Shown here: piece by piece, positions 1 to 8,195 of the stretch
Numbering within the stretch: the stretch's first letter is position 1
How the letters are laid out: every line of letters starts with the position of its first letter
Origin: an uncultured Veillonellaceae bacterium
GTDB lineage: Bacteria > Bacillota > Negativicutes > Veillonellales > Negativicoccaceae
Assembly: GCA_947254705.1 (NCBI GenBank)
Contig: CAMYCX010000040.1
Coordinates: forward strand, 1-12,112
Direction: 5' to 3'
DNA length: 12,112 nt
Notes under the pieces: generated by a model
Seen by the model: the letters and a program-made list of their open reading frames with translations, nothing else
Databases searched by the model: none
Told to the model about the DNA's origin: nothing
Position numbers and translations under genes: made by a program

Positions 1-394
1 CCATACGACCGAGAGTCGAGTTCGGATTGCCGACCACTGCAATCAGTTTGGCGCCAATTCTTCGCAGCGACGGCAAAATCGCCAATACTTCCGCCGTTTC
101 ACCGCTGTTGGAAAACGCCATGACGACATCATCGGCGGTTACCATACCCAAATCACCGTGAATGCCTTCGGCGGGATGCAACCAAAATGCGGGTGTGCCG
201 GTACTGGCCAAGGTCGCCGCCACTTTGTGGGCAATATGTCCCGACTTGCCCATACCGGTGACCACGACGCGACCGCGCACATCACTCATCAGTTTGACCG
301 CCATGGCCGCTCGTTCATCGATTCGTTGTGCCAACTCGTTGATTCCCGTCGCCTCTGCCCGCAATACGGCAACGACATCATCATGTACCGTCAT
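1..394 (-). CDS. kdsD: D-arabinose 5-phosphate isomerase, N-terminal part (cut by window edge)
   Basis: KdsD/KpsF/GutQ family enzyme. It converts D-ribulose 5-phosphate to D-arabinose 5-phosphate, the first committed step of Kdo synthesis in the cytoplasm. I translated 131 residues by hand before the window ends. They form a SIS (sugar isomerase) domain with the phosphate-binding stretch GMGKSGHIAHK at residues 47-57, the family signature HPAEGIHGDLGM at 73-84, and SNSGET at 95-100. The two CBS domains expected in the C-terminal half (full length about 320 aa) lie outside the window. The start is ATG at 394-392, preceded by GGGGAGGT about six bases upstream. It shares one base with the kdsA stop (TGATG), so translational coupling is expected. 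It is the last visible gene of the lpxI-kdsD operon. The KpsF/GutQ paralogues differ mainly in context, and the neighbouring kdsA and kdsB favour kdsD. Confidence 0.93.
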   Translation of the reverse strand, partial: MTVHDDVVAVLRAEATGINELAQRIDERAAMAVKLMSDVRGRVVVTGMGKSGHIAHKVAATLASTGTPAFWLHPAEGIHGDLGMVTADDVVMAFSNSGETAEVLAILPSLRRIGAKLIAVVGNPNSTLGRM

Positions 395-1218
395 CAGTGA
401 CCTCCCCGGCGCACAATGGCATGAATATCCAACAACTCTTTCAACAAGCCTTCCAATCGATCCAGATACAGCATATTCGATCCGTCCGAAAGTGCTTCCG
501 CAGGATTGTCATGCACTTCCATGAAAAGTCCGTCCACACCGGTAGCAACGGCCGCCCGCGTGAGATACGGAATAAACTCGCGCTGTCCCGCCGTGCCGGT
601 TCCCGCGCCGCCCGGCAACTGTACGCTGTGCGTCCCGTCAAACACGACAGGATAGCCGAACTGCCGCATGATTGCCAGGCTGCGCATATCCACTACTAAA
701 TTATGATATCCGAACGAATATCCGCGTTCCGTCAGCATGATATTTTCATTCCCGGCCTCACGAATTTTATCCACTACATTCTTCATATCTTCCGGCGCCA
801 GGAACTGCCCTTTTTTCACATTAACGGTTCTCCCCGTCAGTCCCGCACCGTATACGAGATCCGTCTGTCGGCACAAAAATGCGGGGATTTGCAATACATC
901 AAGCACTGCCGCGGCGGGAGTAATCTGTGTTTCCGTATGAATATCGGAGACAACCGGTACGCCCAACTCCGCTTTGATCCGTCCGAGAATTTTCAGACCT
1001 TCTTCCAAACCCGGCCCGCGGAACGAGTGAAACGATGTGCGATTCGCCTTGTCAAAGGATGCCTTGAAAATATAGGGCACTCCCAAGCGTTCGCAAATCC
1101 GCTTGATTTCCCGTCCGATCATCAATGTCCGTTCTTCGCTTTCAATCACGCAAGGACCGGCCATCAAAAACAGATCGCCTCCGCCCAATTTCCATTCACC
1201 GACTTGTACTTGATTCAT
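394..1218 (-). CDS. kdsA: 3-deoxy-D-manno-octulosonate 8-phosphate synthase, metal-dependent class
   Basis: KdsA condenses arabinose 5-phosphate with phosphoenolpyruvate to give Kdo 8-phosphate. The product is a 274-aa TIM-barrel protein of the DAHP/KDO8P synthase family. The visible motif LMAGPCVIES (18-27) carries Cys23 where E. coli KdsA has Asn, which marks the metal-dependent class. His197 (FDGTHSVQ), Glu234 (FMEVHDNP) and Asp245 (LSDGSNM) fit the other metal ligands known from Aquifex. Also conserved are KASFDKANR (52-60) and LPGGAGTGTAGQ (201-212). I chose ATG at 1218 because AAGGAGG lies five bases before it and family members start close to this point. An upstream in-frame ATG at 1242 has no such site. 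The start lies 23 nt inside the 3' end of kdsB. The stop overlaps the kdsD start. Confidence 0.97.
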   Translation of the reverse strand: MNQVQVGEWKLGGGDLFLMAGPCVIESEERTLMIGREIKRICERLGVPYIFKASFDKANRTSFHSFRGPGLEEGLKILGRIKAELGVPVVSDIHTETQITPAAAVLDVLQIPAFLCRQTDLVYGAGLTGRTVNVKKGQFLAPEDMKNVVDKIREAGNENIMLTERGYSFGYHNLVVDMRSLAIMRQFGYPVVFDGTHSVQLPGGAGTGTAGQREFIPYLTRAAVATGVDGLFMEVHDNPAEALSDGSNMLYLDRLEGLLKELLDIHAIVRRGGH

Positions 1219-1945
1219 GGTGTCCTCCTTCAAACAATGCACGTACCCGCAATAATTCTTCCAATGTATCCACGCCGATCAGTTCCCGATCGGTCGTAAT
1301 GACACCGATACGGTATCCGTGTTCCAATGCCCGCAACTGCTCGAGCGATTCCGTACGTTCCGCCGGTGTCGGCGTCAATCCTGCAAACTGCAGTAAAAAC
1401 TCTCTCCGATACGCATAAATGCCAACATGTTTTTGCGGCGATACGGTAAACGCATGTCGCGGATACGGAATCAACGAGCGGGAGAAATACATCGCATCTC
1501 CCTTCAGATTGCATATGACTTTCACCGCATTGCGATTATCGTAATCGGCCTCCGCCAACGGTGCCGCCACCGTGGCCATCGCAATATCTTCACGTGCCGC
1601 CATCTGCGCCGCCAAGCGATCAATCAGCGCGGGATCAATCAACGGTTCATCGCCTTGTACATTGACAATGACATCCGCCTCGGTATACCGTGCCGCGACT
1701 TCCGCAATGCGGTCGGTTCCCGTCGGGTGTGTCGCCAGCGTCATCATCGCTTCGCCGCCGAAGGCCTCCACCGCCGCCGCAATTTTTTCGTGATCGGTGG
1801 CCACAACTACCCGTTCCGGCGCCGAGGCTTGCAATGCCCTTTCGTACACTCTCTGAATGAGCGGCTTTCCCGCAATGTCAAGCAGCGGCTTTCCCGGCAA
1901 GCGGGTCGATCCGTAGCGCGCAGGTATCACACAAATCGTCTTCAT
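1196..1945 (-). CDS. kdsB: CMP-Kdo synthetase (3-deoxy-manno-octulosonate cytidylyltransferase)
   Basis: KdsB activates Kdo with CTP to CMP-Kdo, the donor used by WaaA. The product is 249 aa, close to the E. coli enzyme (248). The nucleotide-binding start CVIPARYGSTRLPGKP spans residues 5-20. NVQGDEP is at 95-101, with Asp99 in the Mg2+/CTP site. HVGIYAYR is at 173-180, and TESLEQLRALE at 198-208. GVDTLEEL (224-231) holds the second conserved metal Asp (226). The start ATG at 1945 overlaps the lpxK stop as ATGA and has GAGAGG seven bases upstream. A longer reading from 1981 would add 12 unconserved residues ahead of the usual MKT-VIPAR start, so I rejected it. The last seven or so codons overlap the kdsA start region. 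Confidence 0.97.
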   Translation of the reverse strand: MKTICVIPARYGSTRLPGKPLLDIAGKPLIQRVYERALQASAPERVVVATDHEKIAAAVEAFGGEAMMTLATHPTGTDRIAEVAARYTEADVIVNVQGDEPLIDPALIDRLAAQMAAREDIAMATVAAPLAEADYDNRNAVKVICNLKGDAMYFSRSLIPYPRHAFTVSPQKHVGIYAYRREFLLQFAGLTPTPAERTESLEQLRALEHGYRIGVITTDRELIGVDTLEELLRVRALFEGGHHESSTSR

Positions 1946-3063
1946 CCCCGCACCTCTCGTTCTTCTTCCAAGTACGTCCAAAATTCATCTTCGCCGGAAA
2001 TCATTTTCAACTCCAGCGTCAATACATAGACATTGGTTGCATCCGATGATACGCAGTCAATCAATTTTACCGCATCTTTTTCCGTGACGATGATGCCCTG
2101 CGCCTGCTCCCGTTCCATATAGGCCTGCGCCTCCCGCCAATCCTCTTCTGTATATCGGTGATGATCGACATGACGAATATGGCCCACGGCCTGCAATCCC
2201 GCCTGCCGCACACTGCGTTCAAAGGACTCGGGATTGCCCAAGGCACACATCGTCACCACTCGGCGCGGAACAATGGCCCGATGATCACGACGTGCTACCC
2301 AATTCGCAAATGTCAGTATCCGTCCCGGGCGATGTGCCGTCACCAAAATCGGCGCCTGTGAAGAAAAACTTTTGAGATTACCGATAATTTCATCCAATCG
2401 TTCTTCCGCCACCGCGTCCGCCTTGGTGATGACATACACATGTGCCCGTTCCAGGTGATCCAACGGCTCACGCAACAATCCGCGCGGCAATACCCGCCCG
2501 TTACTGAACGGATTTGTCGCATCAATCAACACGATGTCCGCATCCCGATGCAGTGACCAGTGCTGAAAAGCATCGTCCAACAACACCACGGTCGGGTGAT
2601 GTTTTGCTTCAATCTGTGCAGCGATTTTAGCCCGCTTGCGACCGACCGCAACGATGGCCTTCGGCAACATGCGTGCGAGCAAGTACGGTTCGTCTCCCGC
2701 TTCTTCCGCGGTCGCATACACATGCGTGCCGTCACTGACGACGCCGCCGCTTTTTTCCCAAAGGCTGCGATACCCGCGGCTGATGATGGCCACCTTTTCG
2801 CCTTGGGCAAGAAAATGCTCCGCCATATACCGCACCAACGGAGTTTTCCCCGTACCGCCGGCGGTAATGTTGCCGATACTGAGCGTATATGCGTTCAGCG
2901 GATGCTTATGCAAATGCCCGATATCATAAAAGGACACCCACATATTCAGCAGAAATGAATATATTTTTTCGATCCCGCCCAAGACCAACAACACCGCACG
3001 ATCCTGCAGACTCTTCGGCTCGTCACTGAATAAATGACGAGCATAACTGTCTCTGTTTCTCAT
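1942..3063 (-). CDS. lpxK: Tetraacyldisaccharide 4'-kinase
   Basis: LpxK phosphorylates the 4' position of the lipid A disaccharide 1-phosphate at the inner face of the cytoplasmic membrane, giving lipid IVA. The product is 373 aa from the chosen start. The P-loop is in IGNITAGGTGKTP (63-75). VAIISRGYRS is at 91-100. The family block LLDDAFQHWSLHRDADIVLID (161-181) holds the conserved acidic pair. GNPESF is at 276-281 and VTEKDAVKL at 326-334. Residues 21-45 are hydrophobic and could give the membrane association known for the family. The start is ATG at 3063: it overlaps the waaA stop as ATGA and follows AAGGAG at a seven-base spacing. An in-frame ATG at 3081 would extend into waaA without a matching site. 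DDAFQH replaces the more usual DDGFQH, probably a harmless lineage change. Confidence 0.96.
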   Translation of the reverse strand: MRNRDSYARHLFSDEPKSLQDRAVLLVLGGIEKIYSFLLNMWVSFYDIGHLHKHPLNAYTLSIGNITAGGTGKTPLVRYMAEHFLAQGEKVAIISRGYRSLWEKSGGVVSDGTHVYATAEEAGDEPYLLARMLPKAIVAVGRKRAKIAAQIEAKHHPTVVLLDDAFQHWSLHRDADIVLIDATNPFSNGRVLPRGLLREPLDHLERAHVYVITKADAVAEERLDEIIGNLKSFSSQAPILVTAHRPGRILTFANWVARRDHRAIVPRRVVTMCALGNPESFERSVRQAGLQAVGHIRHVDHHRYTEEDWREAQAYMEREQAQGIIVTEKDAVKLIDCVSSDATNVYVLTLELKMISGEDEFWTYLEEEREVRG

Positions 3064-4379
3064 CTCTCGGCTCCTTGCCACTGAATCCCTTCCCGCTTTG
3101 CCAACGCGGCAAATGCATCTACATTACGCCGTGTTGCGCCGCCGTTTTCCTGTATCAACCGCAACGCATGAGCACCCAACTGCTCCAAGCGACGCGTATC
3201 CGCCAGTAAGGCGATAATCTCCTGTGACAATTGCGCCTCACTGGTCATGACTACCGCATCATGACTCTCCATTAAGGTGTAAATTTCTTTAAAGTTAAAC
3301 ATATACGGGCCGACTAGAATCGGTTTTCCGTGAGCGGCCGGCTCCAAAATATTATGCCCGCCGACAGGAACGAAACTGCCACCCACAACGACGACATCCG
3401 CCAAACTGTAAATCCGCCCCAGTTCGCCGATCGTATCGAGAATCAGTACGTCGAGATCGGTTGTCGGTGCCGCCGTCGCTTGTGTTCGTCGTTGCACCCG
3501 GTATCCATGCGCCGCGGCGAGATCGGCGACTTGCCCGCTCCGCGGAATTTCACGCGGTGCAATGATCAGAAAAGCCTCCGGATACTGTTGTCGCACGCGG
3601 TCAAACATATCCAGTACCAATTCATCCTCGCCTTTATGAACACTTCCAGCCACAATCACGGGATGACGATGCCCAACGGCAAATTCTCGACACAATACTT
3701 CTTTTTCTTCCGAACTGATTTCCGCATAGGTCTGATCGTACTTCGTGTTACCGGTGATTTCGACATGTGCCGGAGACGCCCCCATCTGAATAATATACTC
3801 GGCGTCCTGCTCCGATTGCATACAGAACCACTTGATTTGTGCCAGCATGCGGCGGGTAAATCGGCGAATCAGCGCATATCGCCTCGCGCTGCGATCACTG
3901 ATGCGACCGTTGACCATCATGACGGGAAACCCCCGTTTTTCCGCCAAACGCAAAAAGTTCGGCCATAACTCCGTTTCCACCAGTAAAATCACCTTCGGCT
4001 TGACAATATCTACAATCCGTGCCGTGATGATCGGCAAATCGACCGGAAAGAAAATATGTCCGTCCGCCTCGGGGATAATTCGTTGCGCCATCCGGTGACC
4101 GGTCGCCGTGACTACGGACACCACCACCGTTTCATGGGGGTAACGTCGTTTGAGTTCGCGCACCACGGGACTTGCCGCCACAATTTCACCGACCGATGCC
4201 GCATGTACCCAGATGCCGTTCGATCCGTAAATCTTTTCCAATGTCGGCTGCGGCATAATTCCCGCGCTCTGCTTCAACCGATCATAAAACCCGTCTTCAA
4301 ACACCAGTCGATACAGTAAAACAGGGACCAAAAACAGCCAATATCCCACTAAACAAATATTATACAGCCAGTACATCAC
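3060..4379 (-). CDS. waaA: 3-deoxy-D-manno-octulosonic acid (Kdo) transferase
   Basis: WaaA (KdtA) is a GT-B, family GT30 glycosyltransferase that moves Kdo from CMP-Kdo to lipid IVA on the cytoplasmic side of the inner membrane. The product is 439 aa. An N-terminal hydrophobic segment (about residues 3-26) is the expected membrane anchor. IWVHAASVGE (56-65) contains Glu65, the probable catalytic base. VETELWPN is at 134-141, VNGRISDRS at 156-164 and GNTKYD at 210-215. The nucleotide-sugar site GGHNILEPAAHGKP is at 340-353. The start is either GTG at 4379 (GTGA overlap with the msbA stop) or the next codon, ATG at 4376. AAGGAG sits seven or ten bases upstream respectively, so the choice is open and changes the protein by one residue. 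The number of Kdo units added cannot be read from the sequence. waaA is an alias of kdtA. Confidence 0.96.
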   Translation of the reverse strand: MMYWLYNICLVGYWLFLVPVLLYRLVFEDGFYDRLKQSAGIMPQPTLEKIYGSNGIWVHAASVGEIVAASPVVRELKRRYPHETVVVSVVTATGHRMAQRIIPEADGHIFFPVDLPIITARIVDIVKPKVILLVETELWPNFLRLAEKRGFPVMMVNGRISDRSARRYALIRRFTRRMLAQIKWFCMQSEQDAEYIIQMGASPAHVEITGNTKYDQTYAEISSEEKEVLCREFAVGHRHPVIVAGSVHKGEDELVLDMFDRVRQQYPEAFLIIAPREIPRSGQVADLAAAHGYRVQRRTQATAAPTTDLDVLILDTIGELGRIYSLADVVVVGGSFVPVGGHNILEPAAHGKPILVGPYMFNFKEIYTLMESHDAVVMTSEAQLSQEIIALLADTRRLEQLGAHALRLIQENGGATRRNVDAFAALAKREGIQWQGAER

Positions 4380-6103
4380 GCCTGTTCTCCTTGTCGCAGC
4401 ATGTACAGTTTGGCATACATGCCGTTCGCCGCCAACAGCTCTTCATGTGTACCGCGTTCGATGATACGTCCGCGGTCAATCACCAAAATTAAATCCGCCC
4501 GCTGAATCGTCGAGAGCCGATGTGCCACCACCAATGCAGTGCGCCCCACCATCAATCGATCCAACGCCTCTTGTACGATTCGCTCACTTTCCGTATCCAG
4601 TGCCGATGTCGCTTCATCAAGAATCAATATCCGCGGATCTTTCAATAATGCCCGCGCAATGGAAATTCGTTGTCGCTGGCCGCCGGACAATACCAACCCG
4701 CGATCGCCGATCACCGTCTGCAATCCGTCCGGCATCTCGGCAATAAACGATTCCGCATTGGCCGCCCGCAACGCCTCCATAATTTCATCCGCCGTCGCCT
4801 CCGGTCGGCCGTAACGGATATTTTCCTCAATCGTTGTATTAAAGAGTATCGTCTCCTGCGGCACAATTCCGATTTGTTCCCGCAGTGAACGCAATGTCAA
4901 ATCGCGGACATCATATCCGTCCACCAGCACCGCCCCGTCATCCACGTCATAAAACCGCGGCAGCAGATTCGCCACCGTTGATTTTCCCGATCCGCTCGGG
5001 CCTACCAATGCAACCGTCTGCCCCGGTTCGGCGACAAAACTCAGCTCCCGCAATACTGGTTTATCCGACTTGTACGCAAACGACACTTGCCGAAATTCGA
5101 CCCGCCCCTTCACGGGCGGCAACTCCGTCGCATGACTGCGCTCCTTGACGGACGGCTCTTCATCCAATATGGAGAACACTCGCTCCGCGGCCGCCAACGC
5201 CTTTTGCACGCCGGCATACAAACTGCTCAGCCGCCGCACGGGATTCGCCAGATTAATAGCATAAATGAGGAACGCAATCAATTCTCCGGAAGTCAACTCT
5301 CCGTGAATCACGCTCCAACCGCCGTACCAAATAATCGCAATAATCGCCAACGCCGCAAAAAATTCCACCAACGGCGAAAGCTGACTCGTTTGCTGTGCTG
5401 CTTTCATCAATGCGGAAAAATTCCGCTCGTTGATGCGACGAAACCGTTCGATCTCATACGATTCACGATGAAATGATTTCACCACGCGAATCCCCGCAAT
5501 CGACTCTTGCAAGTGCGAGGTGACATCCGCCACCGATTCCTGTACCCGCCGACCGCTGCGTTTGATCTTTTTACCGAAATAACGAATCGTCGTCGATACC
5601 AACGGGACAATTACCAAACAAAGCAGCGTCAACTTCCAATGCAGCCACACCATCGCCGCGATGGACCCGATCAAAATGACACTTTCTTTGACAATATCGA
5701 CAATATTATCCACGATCGCCGTCTGCAACGCATTGACATCATTGGTCAGTTTGCTCATCAGACTGCCCGTTTTGCGCCGATCAAAATACGACAGCGATAA
5801 CCGTTGTAAATGTGCATACACGCGCATTCGAATATCGATAATCACACGATTGCCGATATAGCTCATCAAGTAACTGTGCCCGAATGTAAATACCCCGCGC
5901 ACGAAAAATATCAGTAAAATGGCCACCGCGATCAAATTCAGCGCCATCATGTTCTTCGCCGTCAGGACATCATCGACAATATCACGAATAATCCACGGCA
6001 CGAGCAATGTCGTTACCGCGGCGACAATCATACATAAAGCAGCCGCAAGACCGCGCCGCCAATACGGCTTCACGTATTGCAGCAAACGCAGATAATCGTT
6101 CAT
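4376..6103 (-). CDS. msbA: Lipid A ABC transporter/flippase MsbA
   Basis: This is a half-size ABC exporter of 575 aa, the usual length for MsbA. It flips core-lipid A across the inner membrane using ATP. The N-terminal half (to about residue 310) holds the six-helix membrane domain, with hydrophobic stretches near 18-37, 55-73, 140-154, 158-172, 247-262 and 274-290. The nucleotide-binding domain has Walker A GPSGSGKST (368-376), Q-loop Gln416, signature LSGGQ (472-476), Walker B ILILDE (492-497) and the switch His528. The start ATG at 6103 overlaps the lpxB stop as ATGA, with AAAGGA about seven bases upstream. Many ABC exporters share this architecture, so the MsbA call rests on its place between lpxB and waaA. 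The alternative is another type of lipid exporter. Confidence 0.93.
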   Translation of the reverse strand: MNDYLRLLQYVKPYWRRGLAAALCMIVAAVTTLLVPWIIRDIVDDVLTAKNMMALNLIAVAILLIFFVRGVFTFGHSYLMSYIGNRVIIDIRMRVYAHLQRLSLSYFDRRKTGSLMSKLTNDVNALQTAIVDNIVDIVKESVILIGSIAAMVWLHWKLTLLCLVIVPLVSTTIRYFGKKIKRSGRRVQESVADVTSHLQESIAGIRVVKSFHRESYEIERFRRINERNFSALMKAAQQTSQLSPLVEFFAALAIIAIIWYGGWSVIHGELTSGELIAFLIYAINLANPVRRLSSLYAGVQKALAAAERVFSILDEEPSVKERSHATELPPVKGRVEFRQVSFAYKSDKPVLRELSFVAEPGQTVALVGPSGSGKSTVANLLPRFYDVDDGAVLVDGYDVRDLTLRSLREQIGIVPQETILFNTTIEENIRYGRPEATADEIMEALRAANAESFIAEMPDGLQTVIGDRGLVLSGGQRQRISIARALLKDPRILILDEATSALDTESERIVQEALDRLMVGRTALVVAHRLSTIQRADLILVIDRGRIIERGTHEELLAANGMYAKLYMLRQGEQA

Positions 6104-7236
6104 CGCTCCGTCCTTTCCGCGGTTTCCCGTATCAATTGCGCCACTCGCCCGACCGCCCCCGGTGTGCCGAGCCGTGTCCGTACCTCACCCAAGGCCGCTA
6201 CCATCGTCTGCCGGGGTTCCCCCGCAGGAATAATACGTTCCAATTCTTCCGCCATCCGTACCGGCGTAACCTCATCTTGCAACAGTTCCGGAATGACAGC
6301 GTGTCCGGCAACAATATTCGGCAACCCGATATACGGTGTTGTAAGCACCCGCCGCCCGAGCCAATAAGTCAAGGGCGAAACCCGATATACCAACACGGTG
6401 GGCAGTTGCATCAATGCGGCTTCCAACGTCACCGTACCCGATGCCGCCAACGCCGCATCCACTACTTGCATCAAATCATATACGGCTCCCTCGGTGACGG
6501 TAACCTCCACCCCCGACGCCGCAATCATCGCTTCCAAACGTTCTCGGGCGATCGTCGTCGCCCGCGGTAAAAAGCATTGTACGTCGTGCTTTCGGCCCAA
6601 TATCCGTACCGCGTCCAACATTAACGGCAACAGGCGTTCAATTTCCTGGCCGCGGCTTCCGGGCAACAAAAGCACCCGCCATGCCGACAAGCGAACACCG
6701 AAATCCCGTATCGTTGCCGCTGCGCTGCGTGTCGGATGAACCGTATCCAACAACGGATGACCGACGAATGTCGCCGCCGCTCCCATCTTTCGATACGCCG
6801 CCTCCTCAAACGGGAAAATGCACGCCACCGCATCCGTATCGCGTGCGACGGCATGGCCGCGACCGGCGTGCCACGCCCAAATCGTCGGCGCGATATAGTA
6901 CACCACCGGCACCCCCATCTCATGTACCGTATGTGCCAAGCGCATATTAAATCCCGGGTAATCGACACACACCAATACATCCGGCCGCTCCCGTCGTACT
7001 GCCGCCACAAGCTCACTGCGCAAACGGAAGAAAAAAGGCAACCGTCGAATCACTTCCGCAATCCCGATTACACCGAGGTCATCAATATTGCGAATCAAGC
7101 GCACTCCCGCCTGCTCCATCGCATGACCGCCCATACCGAACAGCGTCACGCCGGGATCCGCTTTTACAAGTTCCCGTGCCACTGCCGCCGCATGCAAATC
7201 ACCCGAGGCCTCCCCCGCGGAAAACATCACCTTCAT
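6100..7236 (-). CDS. lpxB: Lipid A disaccharide synthase
   Basis: LpxB is a GT19 glycosyltransferase that joins UDP-2,3-diacylglucosamine to 2,3-diacylglucosamine 1-phosphate (lipid X). The product is 378 aa, a normal length. The N-terminal motif FSAGEASGDLHAA spans 5-17. VDYPGFN (91-97) carries Asp92, matching the essential E. coli Asp98. APTIWAW is at 116-122. LLPGSRGQEI (190-199) carries Arg195, matching the conserved Arg201. SGTVTLEAAL is at 266-275 and IGLPNIVA at 303-310. The start ATG at 7236 overlaps the lpxI stop as ATGA, with GGAGAT a few bases upstream. Direct coupling to lpxI fits the pathway, because LpxI makes lipid X, one of the two LpxB substrates. Confidence 0.97.
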   Translation of the reverse strand: MKVMFSAGEASGDLHAAAVARELVKADPGVTLFGMGGHAMEQAGVRLIRNIDDLGVIGIAEVIRRLPFFFRLRSELVAAVRRERPDVLVCVDYPGFNMRLAHTVHEMGVPVVYYIAPTIWAWHAGRGHAVARDTDAVACIFPFEEAAYRKMGAAATFVGHPLLDTVHPTRSAAATIRDFGVRLSAWRVLLLPGSRGQEIERLLPLMLDAVRILGRKHDVQCFLPRATTIARERLEAMIAASGVEVTVTEGAVYDLMQVVDAALAASGTVTLEAALMQLPTVLVYRVSPLTYWLGRRVLTTPYIGLPNIVAGHAVIPELLQDEVTPVRMAEELERIIPAGEPRQTMVAALGEVRTRLGTPGAVGRVAQLIRETAERTER

Positions 7237-8072
7237 AACGGCATCTCCGCCTGTTCGGCCTGCTCCTGCGTGACCGCACAGATCACGATGCCCCGCCGAT
7301 TTGCTTCGGCGATCACTTCCCGTTGTTCCACAAACAGTGTCCGCTCGGCTTCCATCGCCAATACCGCCCCGTCATGCACGAGCAGTGATCGCAACGTCTG
7401 CATGCCGACAGTCGGCACGTCAAACCGCGTATCCTGCTGCGGCTTTGCCGTCTTGACCACCACCGCACCCTTGCGTGCCAACTCACAACCGCGCACGATA
7501 CAGGCATCCGTTCCTTCAATCGCCTCGATCGCCATCACCGCTTTTTTGCTGATCACCACCGTCTGTCCGATATCGAGTCGTCCCATCTGCTTGGCCGTGG
7601 CAAAACCGAACCGGATATCTTCCCACTGCTCTGCCGTCGGCCGGCGTTCGGTAAACACTTGCGGCGCCGGCAACAACGCACGCAAATAGCGCGTCTGATC
7701 CGGCACCCGAATCCCTTCCTCCGCCAGCTCCGCCACCAACGCTTCCATGATCGTATCATCTTTACGATTGCGCAACCGATGCAACACCTTGAGTGCACGT
7801 GCGTCCGGCAACGCCATCTGTTTAAATAAAATTTCCATTGTTACCTTCCCGAGCATCGTGGCCTCCGTCACGCCTTCCTCCACCAATGTCCGGATAATCC
7901 GATTCAACTTCAATACATGGATTCGATAAAACGCATCCGCTTCCCGTTCCAATTCGGGCGCCGCCTCGTCCGCAACCGCAATCGTCACGACACGATGACC
8001 GTCCCGTTGCGCCGCCCGCAAAAACTCCACCGGCAATTGACCGATACCGGCAAGCAAACCGATTGTCGCCAT
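7233..8072 (-). CDS. lpxI: UDP-2,3-diacylglucosamine pyrophosphatase LpxI (former DUF1009)
   Basis: LpxI hydrolyses UDP-2,3-diacylglucosamine to lipid X and UMP. It is the alternative to the LpxH enzyme of E. coli and was first characterised in Caulobacter. The product is 279 aa. The N-terminal domain opens with IGLLAGIGQLPVEF (4-17). The C-terminal catalytic domain contains KKAVMAIEAIEGTDA (176-190), VVKTAKPQQDTRFDVPTVG (205-223) and AVLAMEAERTLFV (236-248). Asp214 and Asp218 lie in the conserved D-x-R-x-D stretch, and one of them should correspond to the essential Caulobacter Asp225. GGGGAGGA lies six bases before ATG 8072. It is the first gene of the eight-gene operon, preceded by its own probable promoter and by the lpxA terminator. 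Its adjacency to lpxB strongly supports the function. Confidence 0.95.
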   Translation of the reverse strand: MATIGLLAGIGQLPVEFLRAAQRDGHRVVTIAVADEAAPELEREADAFYRIHVLKLNRIIRTLVEEGVTEATMLGKVTMEILFKQMALPDARALKVLHRLRNRKDDTIMEALVAELAEEGIRVPDQTRYLRALLPAPQVFTERRPTAEQWEDIRFGFATAKQMGRLDIGQTVVISKKAVMAIEAIEGTDACIVRGCELARKGAVVVKTAKPQQDTRFDVPTVGMQTLRSLLVHDGAVLAMEAERTLFVEQREVIAEANRRGIVICAVTQEQAEQAEMPL

Positions 8073-8101
8073 GACGTTCCTCCCCTGTATATACTCCTTT
8101 T

Positions 8102-8110
8102 ATTTTACCA
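8102..8110 (-). promoter_or_regulatory. Probable extended -10 promoter for the lpxI-kdsD operon
   Basis: On the minus strand the sequence reads TGG-TAAAAT, a -10 hexamer with a TGn extension. I see no good -35 box at the normal distance, which is acceptable for an extended -10 promoter. Transcription would start near 8095, leaving an untranslated leader of about 22 nt that carries the lpxI ribosome binding site. A promoter is needed here because a strong terminator lies just upstream (8155-8190). Confidence 0.45.
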
Positions 8111-8154
8111 TACTTGGACACTTCGCTGACGGACTTACGACAGCATACGGGCAC

Positions 8155-8190
8155 AAAAAAACATCTCGACAGCAATCACTGCCGAGATGT
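8155..8190 (-). terminator. Strong intrinsic terminator after lpxA
   Basis: In the minus-strand transcript, ACATCTCGGCAG pairs with CTGTCGAGATGT. This gives a 12-bp stem (one G-U pair) with a six-base loop, followed at once by seven U residues (A run at 8155-8161 on the plus strand). It begins only five bases after the lpxA stop codon. It should end the lpxA transcript and separate it from the lpxI operon. Confidence 0.93.
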
Positions 8191-8195
8191 CCGTA

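Noticed and set aside
1219..1242. Longer KdsA start at 1242.
   Set aside because: The AAGGAGG site lies between this codon and ATG 1218, so it serves the latter.
1946..1981. Longer KdsB start at 1981.
   Set aside because: The family begins at MKT-VIPAR; the 12 extra residues are encoded by the out-of-frame 3' end of lpxK.
3064..3081. Longer LpxK start at 3081.
   Set aside because: ATG 3063 has AAGGAG at ideal spacing and the same ATGA overlap seen at neighbouring junctions; the six extra residues are not supported.
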